This document shows positions 11,851-23,324 of a DNA stretch of 64,000 nucleotides, piece by piece. Position 1 is the stretch's first letter. The number at the start of each line of letters is the position of its first letter. Origin of the DNA: Cyathus striatus. Its lineage: Eukaryota; Basidiomycota; Agaricomycetes; Agaricales; Nidulariaceae. Where the stretch lies: the NCBI GenBank assembly GCA_025738555.1, contig JAOVFP010000017.1, positions 1,798,001 to 1,862,000 of the forward strand, read 5' to 3'. The position numbers and the translations under genes were made by a program. Under the pieces are notes generated by a model. The model was not told the DNA's origin and did not search any database. It was given only the letters and a program-made list of their open reading frames with translations.

Positions 11851-12443
11851 ACATCGCCGATCAATGGCTTACTTTACAATTACTTAAGTCTTAGAATGGT
11901 AAGTACATCTGATGCCATCAGTCCTCCGACCTCCGACCGCAGCTGCTCCTCTCTGCTCCTCCCTTTGAGGAGTCCTTGTACGAGAACCTACGAGAACTTT
12001 CCGTTATTAAATCAGCTCCGTATACTTCTAAGAGAAGAGTCAGCATCATAACATCAGTGCTTTTAGGGGGTAAACCAAGGCTATGTACGCCACGCCCTCA
12101 TGTCGTGGCGTGAATCATGGCAGCTGCAGGGGTATTAACATTCTCTCATCTCGTGCCATTCAATCTATCAAGCTACTTAATTCACATTCAAATCATCTGA
12201 TGTATGTGACTTTGACTTCTGCAGCTCGCATAATGTTCAGGGTAAAACGTATTACGAACAAAGTTGTCGATACAGCATCTACTGCACAAATTCATGACTG
12301 TTCGTTTTATAGACAACTATGAATTCAAATATACAATACACATGCAGGTACAAGTCTATTTGTAATCCGAGAATCCATTCATGTCTCAGAGCATGCGTCT
12401 TCGATGATTTCATGTCATAATAACTGTCAAGCGTATAGCCAAT

Positions 12444-12806
12444 TTAGCACTTGCATTCTCCAGGCTTGCATGCGCAGCTATGCAAGTAAACGAGTCCACA
12501 CGACTTGTCCGTTCAGGATTGAGTTAGTAACGAAACTTACCTATCTCCACAGTTGCACGTGCTGCTACCGCAGTTAGCCTGGTTTACAGTCGCACAGGAG
12601 CAGACACTAATACAAAGGACTTTAGATAACGTTTACCACAAAGGAAAAGAGAGAACATACCGAGAGTTACCGCATGAGCAGGATGTGCAGGAGCACTGGG
12701 CGCAAGACCATCCCTTGCTAGAGCAAGGAGTGCACGATGACTACAGAGTAATATCTCGATTAATACATGTACAACCAGGAAAGTCAGGAAGACGTATGCA
12801 AGCCAT
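12444..12806 (-). CDS. Two-domain metallothionein (MT3)
   Basis: Exons: start exon ending at 12806, then 12740-12661, 12606-12541 and 12477-12444. The product is about 60 residues with some 16 cysteines. An N-terminal Cys-rich domain (CAQCSCTSCSCG) is joined to a C-terminal domain (CGSSTCNCGDSCACKPGECKC region) that resembles the whole of MT1/MT2. Introns 2 and 3 have GTATGT and GTAAGT donors. Intron 1 is problematic: the start reads ATGGCTTGC followed by ATACGT, without a GT at either expected place. A GC-AG intron right after ATG, or a mutated donor after TGC, are the two readings; both keep the frame. The gene may therefore be weakly spliced or inactive. Confidence 0.65.
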
Positions 12807-13042
12807 TTTGTAGATAGTAAAAATAGCGGAGAGTGGGTTATGTGAATGTGGTGCGACGTGTGGGGAAGGTAGGCCTGGACTGGTTGATTGGCCGAGGCCC
12901 TTAGTACCCTTATATATATACCTCTCCGTTCTCCGCGCGTACTCCTAACTATACGTCAGTCAACTATCTTACCAATCAAATCTCCAATTCAACTCCAATT
13001 CATGCATCCAAGAAATCGCGCAGTGGCCGCGCTTACGTCGCC

Positions 13043-13086
13043 AAGTAAAAATAGCTCTGCGCATAAATGCCTCAAGATCGGATCTT
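13043..13086 (-). promoter_or_regulatory. Conserved metallothionein upstream block
   Basis: Plus strand: AAGTAAAAATAGCTCTGCGC then ATAAATGCCTCAAGATCGG. Same order of elements as in MT1 and MT2, about 240-280 bases before the start codon, with a TATATATA box (near 12915) between. Confidence 0.5.
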
Positions 13087-13199
13087 ACTCATTGTCAGAC
13101 AATGGACGAAAATGGACGCCGCTATCGCCGGTGATTGAGATGTTTATTTCGTGAGCTTCGTGAGCTCGTGATCAAGGCCTATTTGTTCTGGTCTTCTGA

Positions 13200-13973
13200 C
13201 TTCTGTAGAGTCATGTCTATTTACTTCTACTTTGAAACTGGGTAGTGTCGATGTTGTCAACGAAAACCTTGCTTGCATTTGTTAGGAAATAATAATAATA
13301 ATTGATTAATCTATTAAAAACAAAAAATTTGCATGTGGTACATCTATGTGTGCTTAAGGGGAAGTCTACTAGAGGGTCTAATTTATGTAATACATTTACC
13401 TCATGAGGAGTGACCTTGCAATGAGGCAGAAGAATGGTATGTATTGGAAGTAAATGTGCCATGTAATGAAAACAAGGTCAGTTCAAATGGTCTCCTGTAA
13501 AGAATGATAAGTAAGTTCAAACACAAGTTTGATCATTGCATCAAGGAGACAGTTTTGATACATTTGTGGTCTGATTAGGTAGCAATGCATATCATACACT
13601 GGAGGGTGGACAATTTGATGGGTGTCAGATAAAGTAGTGAGTGAGTCAACTACAGTTCTGGAATGAGTTGGCCAATTTGGAATGGTAGACCAGTCTTGGG
13701 AAATTTGTAAGAACACTGTTGAGCTGGAGGTAACAGCAATGAACTAAGTGTGTTTGTTGGGATCACATTGATGTTAAATATTAGGACTAGCTGCAGTTAT
13801 AAATAAATGAGAATATTAATATTGAATATGATAGATTTAAATTCATACCTGAAGGAGTTTATGATAGATTTTGAGGTGAGGTTTGTCACTGGTGCCTACA
13901 AGGAATCCAATTTTGACCTTATAGATTTTAGAGGTGGCAAGAGACTGGATCCAGTCAATGGTTTTTATTATGT
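13200..13973. other. AT-rich, gene-poor DNA
   Basis: Contains an AATAATAATAAT run near 13290 and no recognisable gene. It is the left flank of the hAT-type element and may itself be old transposon sequence continuing at 15888. Confidence 0.35.
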
Positions 13974-13981
13974 TGTGGTAG

Positions 13982-15879
13982 TAGGGCTGTACACTGTACT
14001 GTATATGGTATACAGCCATATAGCTTACGGTCAGGTGATGGTTACAGTTTGCCCATAACCATACTGTATCAATGAATTTTTTCAGCACGAAAAAACAGTA
14101 CAGTCCATAAAACAGTTACAGATGGCCTCATATGGTTATACAGGTAGTAAATGTGTGATTTTATTTTTTCGAAGCAATAATTTTGTTATATAAAGTATCG
14201 AAGAAGTGTTTACAAAGCATAAAATGCAAATTGGACACTGCATAAGAGATTCAATGCTATCAAAAGGTTCATTACTATCTTGTACAACTCAAGTAGGCCT
14301 TGCATGTGAGCCATTAGTATGTTTATATAGTGTATTTAATAGATGGAAGTTCAATTGAACAATGTCGAAATATTTATAAACATAAAAAATTGCAAAATAT
14401 ACAATTGAGCTACATGGGGCATGGGGGTGGTACATGAAATATCTCAATTGTATAATATGTGTTAGTACTAGCCTTAAGTAAGTAGCACAGTTGAAAGATC
14501 ATGTACATATTCTAGTGTCAGCATGCAAAAGTAATGAATATGCAATTGGAGTTTATATTTCTTTGGGCCTAACTCAGGTATTTGACACAGCAGCATAAAA
14601 CTACACCAGTTGAGGATATTCACACCAAAGGTTTAAGAGTGGCCTGTGGAGAGGTGACAACTGACAATGTGTAGCACTTCAACACTGACTGAGAAAGTAT
14701 ATTCGCACACATAAAGTGGAGAGCAGACATGTAAGTAAGGTAAAAGGAAAATAATAATAATGGTAAAGAGAGGATAATAGAATAGGTCAAAAATAATTTA
14801 CTATCATTGAACAAGCACATTAACTGAATTAGTTACCTCTTTGTTCATTGGCATGTAATCTTGTTCATGGTCAGTACTTTCACCTGAGTCGGAGGTACTA
14901 AAATTGGCATCATCTTCATTGGTTGCAGGCCCAGTGGGGGGCAATGCATTCACTCTTGTCCTCTTTGTTGAAGGGTGACTGCTGCCATGTGGTTGCATTC
15001 GCTTTTTCAGTGGGTTTCTGTCTTCATCCAAGTATTCACTAGCAATGGAAGCTTGAAGCTTGGATATGTTCTCAGCATGAAGCCCATGTCCAAATACTGT
15101 GATATTCAATTATTAAATTAGTTATAGAGGACACAGCTGAGTAAAAACATACCAGGCTCTTCATGGCATTCATTCCCACCAGAGGAATCAATAGAATCAG
15201 CAGATGGTGTCATGGAGTGAAGCTTGATCTGAGTATGAGAGGTTAGATAGTTGGATAAATATAAGTAAATGTTTTTTCTCCTATTTATACTTTAAGTTTA
15301 TCAGACAATCTTGAAGTAGTGAGATAAACAGACTTACCAAGAACTTACAGAGTCCAATTCCATATGACCCCAAGAGAGATAATGATTCTTTATATACTAT
15401 GAGATACCTGGAAAACAAATTATGAGGTGTTAATCTAGGGACATAGGAGATAGCAGCAACAACTTGAATTGTGATGATGAATACAAGACATCGAGACTAC
15501 CACTTTGACTGATTCATAAATCAAATTGTCCAGTGTAGATGTATGCTTCATATGATTTTAATACTATAACAGAATAGTGCGAAGCAGAAGTATGATGAGA
15601 AGTGTAGAATAAATGAACATCTTTAATCTCATGTAGATGTCCAAGCCACAAGTATTGAACTTTGACACATTGATTGCCAGTGTGGATTTGAAAGACACTT
15701 ACATACTGTATGACTGTAAATGGCCATCATATGGCTGTGTTCATATGGGAAACATATGGTCGACAGTATGGTCTAATCTGTACTGTATTGAACCACTGAA
15801 AAACCTCACCTAGATGGTATGGCCCAGTAAATACAGTAGCCCATATAGCTGTATTATATGGTTACAGTGTACAGCCCTA
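13982..15879. mobile_element. hAT-type DNA transposon, 1.9 kb, probably non-autonomous
   Basis: The left end is TAGGGCTGTACACTGTA and the right end is its near inverse (TACAGTGTACAGCCCTA). The element is flanked by exact 8-bp copies of TGTGGTAG at 13974-13981 and 15880-15887. TAGGG-type ends with an 8-bp target duplication are the hallmark of the hAT superfamily. Palindromic ATATGG/CCATAT-type subterminal motifs occur at both ends. The interior has only short ORFs, such as an acidic Ser/Thr-rich one at 14804-15109 (minus), and no transposase motif that I can see. It would need a transposase supplied from elsewhere. Confidence 0.85.
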
Positions 15880-15887
15880 TGTGGTAG

Positions 15888-17950
15888 TGTGTTGCAAAGG
15901 GTTCTATGGATACATAGCCTATGACACCTCTAGGTCAGAACATTACCAGACAAAGACACATTGCATACCCATGATAGTCTCTAGACCTTCCATCTTGAAC
16001 TGATACTGAATGCCATATCACAACAAGAAATCAAAGTACCACATCATAAGAGGGTTGAGATTAACAATGGTGAGAGGATTTGAGGCAAGGGAGAATGGAC
16101 AGAGGGAGAGCACACAGTGACTCAGAACAAAGAAATATGACATCCCACCCTTGCACAATGATGATGATCCCGACAGGCCCCAGCAAGGGGTGTCAGATCT
16201 TTCAATCCAAGACATGTATTAGGTAAGGGGGTAGGTGGGGGGTACCCCTATGGATATGGTTTAGTCTTGTTGCATGGCAATATACAGCAGACAACTTGCA
16301 TCAAATTGGGCATCAAGACCCTCAACTGCCCTGAACCAAAGTTATAGAATTGCTTGAACATGATAAATGACAGGTGTATCAATGAGCTTTTCTTGAATTT
16401 ATGTGAGGATTGAATATTGAATATTGATGTCATTTCACCATGTTAGTACTTGGATTCTTATAAAAACTCTCTCTACTTCACATTTTCCAATAGACTTACT
16501 TGGTTTTGATCTCCAAGTCACTGAAGTTGTTGACTCAAATGATGTTCCAGCTTTGCACCACATATTCAAAATGCAATGAATCAGTGTTGCACTACTGGAA
16601 TATTACTCAAGAACATGCTGACAACTTCGTGAAAAGCTATTGGAGGTAAGTTATAACTATCATGCAATGAACCACAGTGAGCTTTAATATGATCTCACTG
16701 CTGTGATTTACGAGGTTGGGTGGTGGTGCAGTGCTCTGTGCACTTCAAATCTCACCCATTTTGTTTTCTTCTTGCACCTTGGTTCCTGGCAAATGCCAGG
16801 ATTTTCAACTTCGTATCTTCTGTGGCAAGCCAACTATGATGAATATTTCTATGAATATCGACTTTCAAGGGCTTCGTATTCCTAAAAACAATGCACTAGT
16901 AGGTCAGTGGACAAAAACAATATCCACAATGTATGTTGAATGAAGAGTCTGCCTGCTATTCATGAAGCTCATGGTGAGCCAGCTAGGAGAGCAGGAACTG
17001 GAATAAACCTTTCCTTGTAGCAGATGTGCACAGATTCAATACTCCTGCTTTTGCTGGACCACTTTCTGCCTCTTGATTCCCTCAACAAGCAGATGTCTGT
17101 TCATTGGCATGTTGTTCTGAATGCTGAGAGGACAAGGGGTATGCAGGGGGATGCACCACATTTTGATGTATTTCAGTTCTGGTTCACTGATACCCTCATT
17201 CCACTTCAATGCAATATCTCATTTCAACAGCCTTGTGTTTTACACACCTTGTCTACAGAAACACTTGATATTTTCAGTTATTTTCTCAATTAAATCTGTA
17301 TATAAAACATTGAACATATTATTATATATTTTCTGCTTGCTTTAACATATATGTACCACATCTACATTAAGTATTTACCTGTCTGAATACTAAAAACCTA
17401 CTTTCCAGCATGTGGTGCTGCTGAATATCAAAAATTGATCTGTCCTTTGACTGCCAAAGGATTGTCATGGTCCTGAGAAACATCTCATGTGGCATGACAG
17501 CTAAAGCAGATCAGTGGATCTGACACCCCTTGGGCCCCAGCTCAACAAACAAAGACCACAAGTAATAGTTTCACCACATAGCAGAAACCGGATCCCAATA
17601 TCCTGTCATCAAAGCACTAGTCACACAGAACAGCCTTGCCAGGCCACATGACATGTCAAAACCTACCAGCCTCCAGGTGTTGGGTTTCGTGTTGTAGATA
17701 TGGATTTTCATAGTGGTATGTACCACAATAGATGGAGGGATTAAACGAGAGAAGGGAGAGGAGAATGCATCAGAGAGAATGAAACAGATAGACTCTGGAT
17801 AGACTTGCAACGTTCTGTTGAGAAGAGAGCCGAGTGAGAGCATGTGACAGTGGGAGAATGCACGTGAAGATCGAAAAGTGCAACCCATTTTAACCCGGAC
17901 AGAATACCTTGCAAGCAAGGTGATTTGTCGGTTAATATAATAATAACGAA
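15888..17950. other. AT-rich, possibly transposon-derived DNA
   Basis: Right flank of the hAT-type element. No intact gene. GTGTCAGATC and GGATCTGACACCCC occur in opposite orientation near 16191 and 17516, which may be part of an old inverted structure, but no clean termini could be drawn. Confidence 0.3.
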
Positions 17951-19543
17951 AGTATCCAAAATAGATTATATGTGAGGCACTAACTCGTAAAACAAGATAT
18001 CAAATTATTCACAAGATTTTATTTACCAAGTTTCGTCAAGTACGATTCATTATTCAGTTTCAATCCTTTGCAGCTCAAGTAGTATATTTTCATTATTACA
18101 ATTGAAGAGGAACAGTGGTCGGGGTTCTGGGATTTTATGATACATGACCTTCGTCCTCCTGCACCACGTACAAACCACGTACTGTCACAGTACTGTGCAA
18201 TATCTCTGTTTAATTCAAGTTTACTTCAATTAGTCGTTTATAACTCCCTTGCCTCATTGCACAGACAGGTATATTGACGTTGTACACGTTGTTTCGCGGT
18301 CACAATTTGACTACATTATTCTCATTTACATCATTTTCCTTCATCCCCTTTTTACATTTTCATTAAGCTTGTGCTTCTTATGGTTGCTCGCCTCTGTTTT
18401 TACATTCTCTCGCCGCTCCTCACTTTGTTTACTCTAGTTTTCTTTGTAGCATTGAGCGTTGCAATGAAAAATGATGTTTTATAGGCAGTGTTATGCTGAA
18501 TTGCAAGCATGTCAGCACCACTGCATAGTGTGTGTGACAACCTTCAAGATTAGCAACACTAGTACCTGGTTACCATAAGTCTTGAGACTCTTGTGGAAAA
18601 AAATATCCGTCATGCTTTTTGCTTAGAAACAACCCCCCCCGTTATACATGACCTGATGCTGTTTTAGCAATGAAATGTGGGCACCATTACGCATGATGGT
18701 TTCTTCCATACATGTAACTACAGTATTGAGCAGATTGCTTGCGGATTGTGGCCTGTCTTGCTGATGAGGCACTGGCCATCTCGGCATGTAGCGACCTCAT
18801 CAATGATAATCACAACGACATCTTGTGGGATTCATGTGGATTCGGCAAGAAGCCATTAAAAAGACCCGTTGGATTGTTTCAATACACTTTATCAAAGAAT
18901 CGGAACTGAAAGAACCACACAATAATGTTCAGAAACAAGTAATATGTAATAGTGAGTAGATTACTCTGGTGAGAATTTAATTATATATCCACAGTCTCAA
19001 ATACGTGTCAACATTAGGGGAGTTCAACGTTGCAACCTTGGCCGTTTTATCGCGTCGCTACAGCAACTTGACAGTAACACTACAATCCTGCTGGAAAAGT
19101 CTAGTGCGCATTATAGAACAGCTGTAGCTGTATCGCATATTGCCAAGATTGAACTCCCCTATTGGCATTACGAGCACATTAGTAAACAAATCCCTTGTGC
19201 GGCAAAGCAAGTCCACTATGAAGTTTATGCTGCTTTCATGACGATTTAGCAGGTGTAACTGCCGTATGTATTATACTCATTGCTGAAGTTACCATCGAAA
19301 CCAAAGAGACTAAAAAGACTTGATTTCAATCATGATCATACAAGAAGGAATGTATATTCATCTGTAAATACCATCAATCAGTTCAAAGATAATTTGGGAT
19401 AATCATTTGATTGTACAAGACTGGCAATATCAAATTGCTACACTGGTAAGATGAAATAAGGATAGGAGGCCACTCTATCACATAAATAAAAGGAAAGAAT
19501 GAATTTCGGTTTGTAGTTGATGTTCTGACTGACCATCAGTGCA
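17951..19543. other. Intergenic, nothing recognised
   Basis: Pyrimidine-rich stretches near 18290-18440 give a hydrophobic ORF with no family resemblance. A run of eight C lies near 18632. Confidence 0.35.
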
Positions 19544-20102
19544 TTAAAGTAGGGTCCAGTCGACTCCATGGATGCGACCAACGGATAAATCAGCGAGTTG
19601 CAAGAACGCGGCAGGAGTTAGATCGATGTCACCAAAGGCGCATGCGGGGCAGCGGTCTGTGACAGTAACGTCCACAACTCGTCCTTGGTCTGTGAAAAGT
19701 CAATTATTGTGCTTTGAAACAAATTATAAAGACGAACAGCTGGCTTGGAGGGTCCTACCGCAGACAGGGTTGTTGTTAGGGTTTCCCCCGGTATATCCTC
19801 TGTAGATCGTTAGAATTGGCATATAGCTTCGACCATTATGTACTCACGGGAAGGTATCGAAGAACGATGCGGATACCGCGACAGTGAAGTCGGAGTTAGA
19901 ACTGACGATACCGCAGGCCCCAAGACCAGCTAAAATTTTATCGATGAGTATCACTAATAGTATTACATGTCGGAGTGCAAATGATACCATCGAAGAATGT
20001 TGCATCACCGACGTTGTCCCTTTTTTCGAGGGGAGCAGCGTTGACGACTCCAACCAAAGCCATAGCAAGGACCGAAACCTTCAAGAAAGAAATGGAAAAC
20101 AT
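19544..20102 (-). CDS. Secreted RlpA/expansin-like double-psi beta-barrel protein (copy 1)
   Basis: Exons 20102-19988, 19929-19848, 19799-19738 and 19689-19544 give 134 residues. Residues 1-22 are a signal peptide (MFSISFLKVSVLAMALVGVV...), followed by a dibasic LEKR site at 25-28 that fits Kex2 cleavage. The mature part shows the family blocks in order: GLGACG, VAVSASFFDTFP, GYTGGNPNNNPVCGR, VTDRCPACAFGDIDLT, AFLQLADLSVGRIHGVDW. This matches the RlpA-like/barwin-related fold of fungal expansin-like proteins. Function is not known; cell-wall association or enzyme inhibition are usual guesses. Exon 3 uses a GTTCGT donor. Exons 2-4 are 82, 62 and 146 bases, identical in length to copies 2 and 4. 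Confidence 0.85.
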
Positions 20103-22944
20103 CTTTGATGAGGTTTAGCTATGGAATGGAAGATAACTCGATAGGAGAGGGGGTAAAAAATTGTACTGTAAAGGATCCTGCTCTTATACGCAGCCTCTGC
20201 ATCAGATATTCTTACTTTCGGTGAAGTTAAAAATGTAATTCTTACCATTAGCAACGAGCATTTCGAAACAACACTTGCTGGGAAACTAAAAATATTCTCG
20301 GCCCTTGATCCTCAAATGACGCCCGACCCAATTTATTAGAGAGCTGGTTTTGTTTCCCATGTCATTTGACGGGATTCCAGCAACCCAGGATCATACCGCA
20401 GTAGATTTGAAAGCCCTCGAGTATTCCACTGCGCTCGAAAAGCTGTTCAAGGTTCCAAAATCAGAAACCCACATGTAGTTCAGAATGGAATCTTTCGGCA
20501 TCGCACCGGAAGATGAGCAGAATATGATACATAGAAAACTGATTGCTTTACCGTGCCTGCTCTCGAGAAAATCATCAAGAAAGATTTATGTTTTGGTAGC
20601 TCCTTAGCGCGCGGGAGTTCAGACTAGCACGCACATGATACTGAATTGCCTGCACTTTGGGTATGTGAATATCCTAGCTTCACCTACCTTAAGGCGGTGT
20701 CCATACCGACGACCATTTCATGACGACCTCGCCAACAATTTACAGTCAGAGGTAACATCTCATTCCGAAGCTGGAACAGTGCAGACTGAAATAAGGAATG
20801 TGTCAAATAATGGAAATAGACAACCCACGCACATGGTGCCATGTCTCGAAGGGAAATGCATCTACTTTGAATAGTAAATCCACGTGGAACATATTTCGAG
20901 CTCGAAGTAGTCAGGGCGCTCATCTTACTACAGCAGTAAGTTCATTGCACGAGCCGCTTATTGAATCCCGTGCAATGATGTAAGTTTGTTGATCACAACG
21001 CCTTTTACTTGCCCCAGCCCTACGAAGCTCGACAGATGAGGGTCCCATCAAGTTCATTTTATGAGTTGGCGAATTGGAGATCTGTCTGTACTACAAGCAT
21101 CATATGGCATACTTATGTATCATTGGCGCTAAACACCGATTGAGCTGTTGAGCAAGCTTTATGATACTCATCCGAGTCGTGTTCGGCCATGTCCGTGTTT
21201 AGCATAGTGTGTGATACCGCTCGGATATCTCGAGCAAACAACCAGACCTTTCGTATGGGGAACGGGTGGTTAGTGCTGTAGAGTGGAGTGCTATTCCCTT
21301 ACTTATCTCCGATTTTGAATTTCAAGTCACATGCAAATACATACCCACTTCGCGTATTCCTTGGGCGATGAAAGTATACTTCGATGTAATTAACTCCTTT
21401 TGAGAATCCCCTCTCTTTATGGAAATAGCTCATTTGCTCATGATTCACGTAAGATAGGAGAACGGTCCGCACGAGTCCGCACGGAGAACAAGATCAAGTC
21501 AAATATGCTTGTCAAATTTCGCATCATCTTTCCTTCATATAATGATCACTGGTTCTGGTTTCTTGTTGTCAGTGAAAGATATAGTTATTCACCTAAACGA
21601 GTGGTGGTACACGTACCAAGTTGAAACGTTTCTGTTATTTTGACGGCGCTAGCGTCGCACCTGTATCAAGTTTCGTTTGGAGGTTCGTCAAGGGCACTGG
21701 AAACTCGACACGAGGCATCTCCGACCATATCCTAAAATAATCTCATATAAATACTGATTGACTTAACTGATACCCGTATATTTCCAGCCTCACACTAGAC
21801 AAGAGCTGGCCCCTAGACAAATGAGAAGACATAACATGATGTTACCGAATAGACAACTTGGATACCACCTCCCCGATGATTGCAACGTTTAGGCAGTCTC
21901 CGTAGTAATTATACTAGCATGCATATGCTAACGTAACACGCACATAAATAAATGAGTATGAGCACTAAACAAAACAAAGCATTGGGACTTGAAGCCCAGT
22001 CAAAAGTCGGTCTAGTGATGTCGAGCGCTATCCAGTGGTACCGAGGACCAGATGTGACTCGATATTGCAATAAAATCTGGAATATAACGATTTTTTTCGT
22101 GTAAGATCTAAGTATGTCGAGGCTGGACAAGTGCCAAGAATAAGTTGGATTTGCCAAGCTGCTAACTTCTTGGCAAATATAGCGATATCTAGTGCCGCTT
22201 TCATCTTATTCTAGCTGTATCTGGCGTTGTTGAAGCATTTCCGAGGGATTTGTACAGGTATAGAATAAAATCAGAAGCACATATATTGGAAATTTATCTA
22301 CTGGGGTACATTTGTCGGTATCCAACACATCTAATGCTACAATACTACTATACTAGCCAAGCCCCAGTACTTCAACTGACTTACTATGTGCGAGCCCCAA
22401 CTTCATGCAACTGAACGGACACAAAGTAGTGTTAGCAATGATTTTCTGAAAATTAACTGAAATCATACCTTGCGCATGTCACACCCCGCTTCGCCGACCC
22501 ACGCACCCGAATCTAACAACCATCTTGTGGACCAACCATCAGAGGTAGAGCGTCGATGGTGGGTTGATTGTGGACAAAAGTATTGCTGGGAATCGAAGTT
22601 GAAGGTGGGAATATGGGGAAGTCGGATGAAGTCCTCGCTGGTTCCGAGTTCGTTTACTAAATGAGTCAAATGGGTACATTTCAAGACGAAAAGATACTAT
22701 GCCACATACCTATGAAAGACCACTTCAAGACACGTAGTGTTGCTCGCAGATAGGTGAGGATAAGGTGAGGATAAGGTGAGGGAGGAGTGAAAAGGTGTCA
22801 GTTAAATTGCGTGAGGCGCGAGAAGTTGGTGGGAAGTTGGTGGGAACGAAAAGAAAGGGCCTGTCGTATGCTACGCGTAAGCGTTACAATTATATATGTA
22901 AGTGCAACTGATGGAAATGGGAAATGAATGCCATAAGCGAAAGT
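20103..22944. other. Intergenic, nothing recognised
   Basis: About 2.8 kb without a supported gene. A short period-12 repeat (AGGTGAGGATAA, about 2.7 copies) lies at 22751-22782. Confidence 0.4.
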
Positions 22945-23200
22945 TTATGATAGGACTCTCACAATCCAGCTTACCCCAGATATCACTCGAAATGCCCAGA
23001 TGCTGTTGAGAAAATGATCGAGAGACGTCCCACTGTTTTGTATGTGTAATGCTGCCAAGACTTCATTTTGTGTCTCGGAAAAGTACCCTAGATGTCCCTT
23101 GTTAAAAACCTGGAAACGATATCTCGCACGATACAGCTTGATATCCCTAGGCCGATTTTTCACTGGGCTTGAAGCTTGAGGTTCCAAGCTTGACACGCGC
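22945..23200 (-). pseudogene. Unknown coding fragment
   Basis: A minus-strand open stretch encodes YRFQVFNKGHLGYFSETQ and then NSGTSLDHFLNSIWAFRVISG, ending at a plausible GTAAGC donor. The composition looks like protein rather than chance, but no start codon, following exon or family could be assigned. Confidence 0.3.
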
Positions 23201-23324
23201 TTACACGTGACGGTGTAATGCAGGTAATGTTTGGCACGCCCGTCTAGTGTAAAAATTTTTCTTTCTAATGTTTGTTTATTTGTCAAGAGCCTTGAAAGTT
23301 ACGGAATCTGCACGGAATCCGTCG

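Larger units (their letters stand above)
10855..12545. repeat. Metallothionein duplication, unit 2
   Basis: Second unit of the tandem duplication described at 8440-10290. It carries MT2 and runs into the last exon and intron of MT3. Unlike unit 1, the second metallothionein here still has all its exons, which continue to 12806. Confidence 0.8.
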
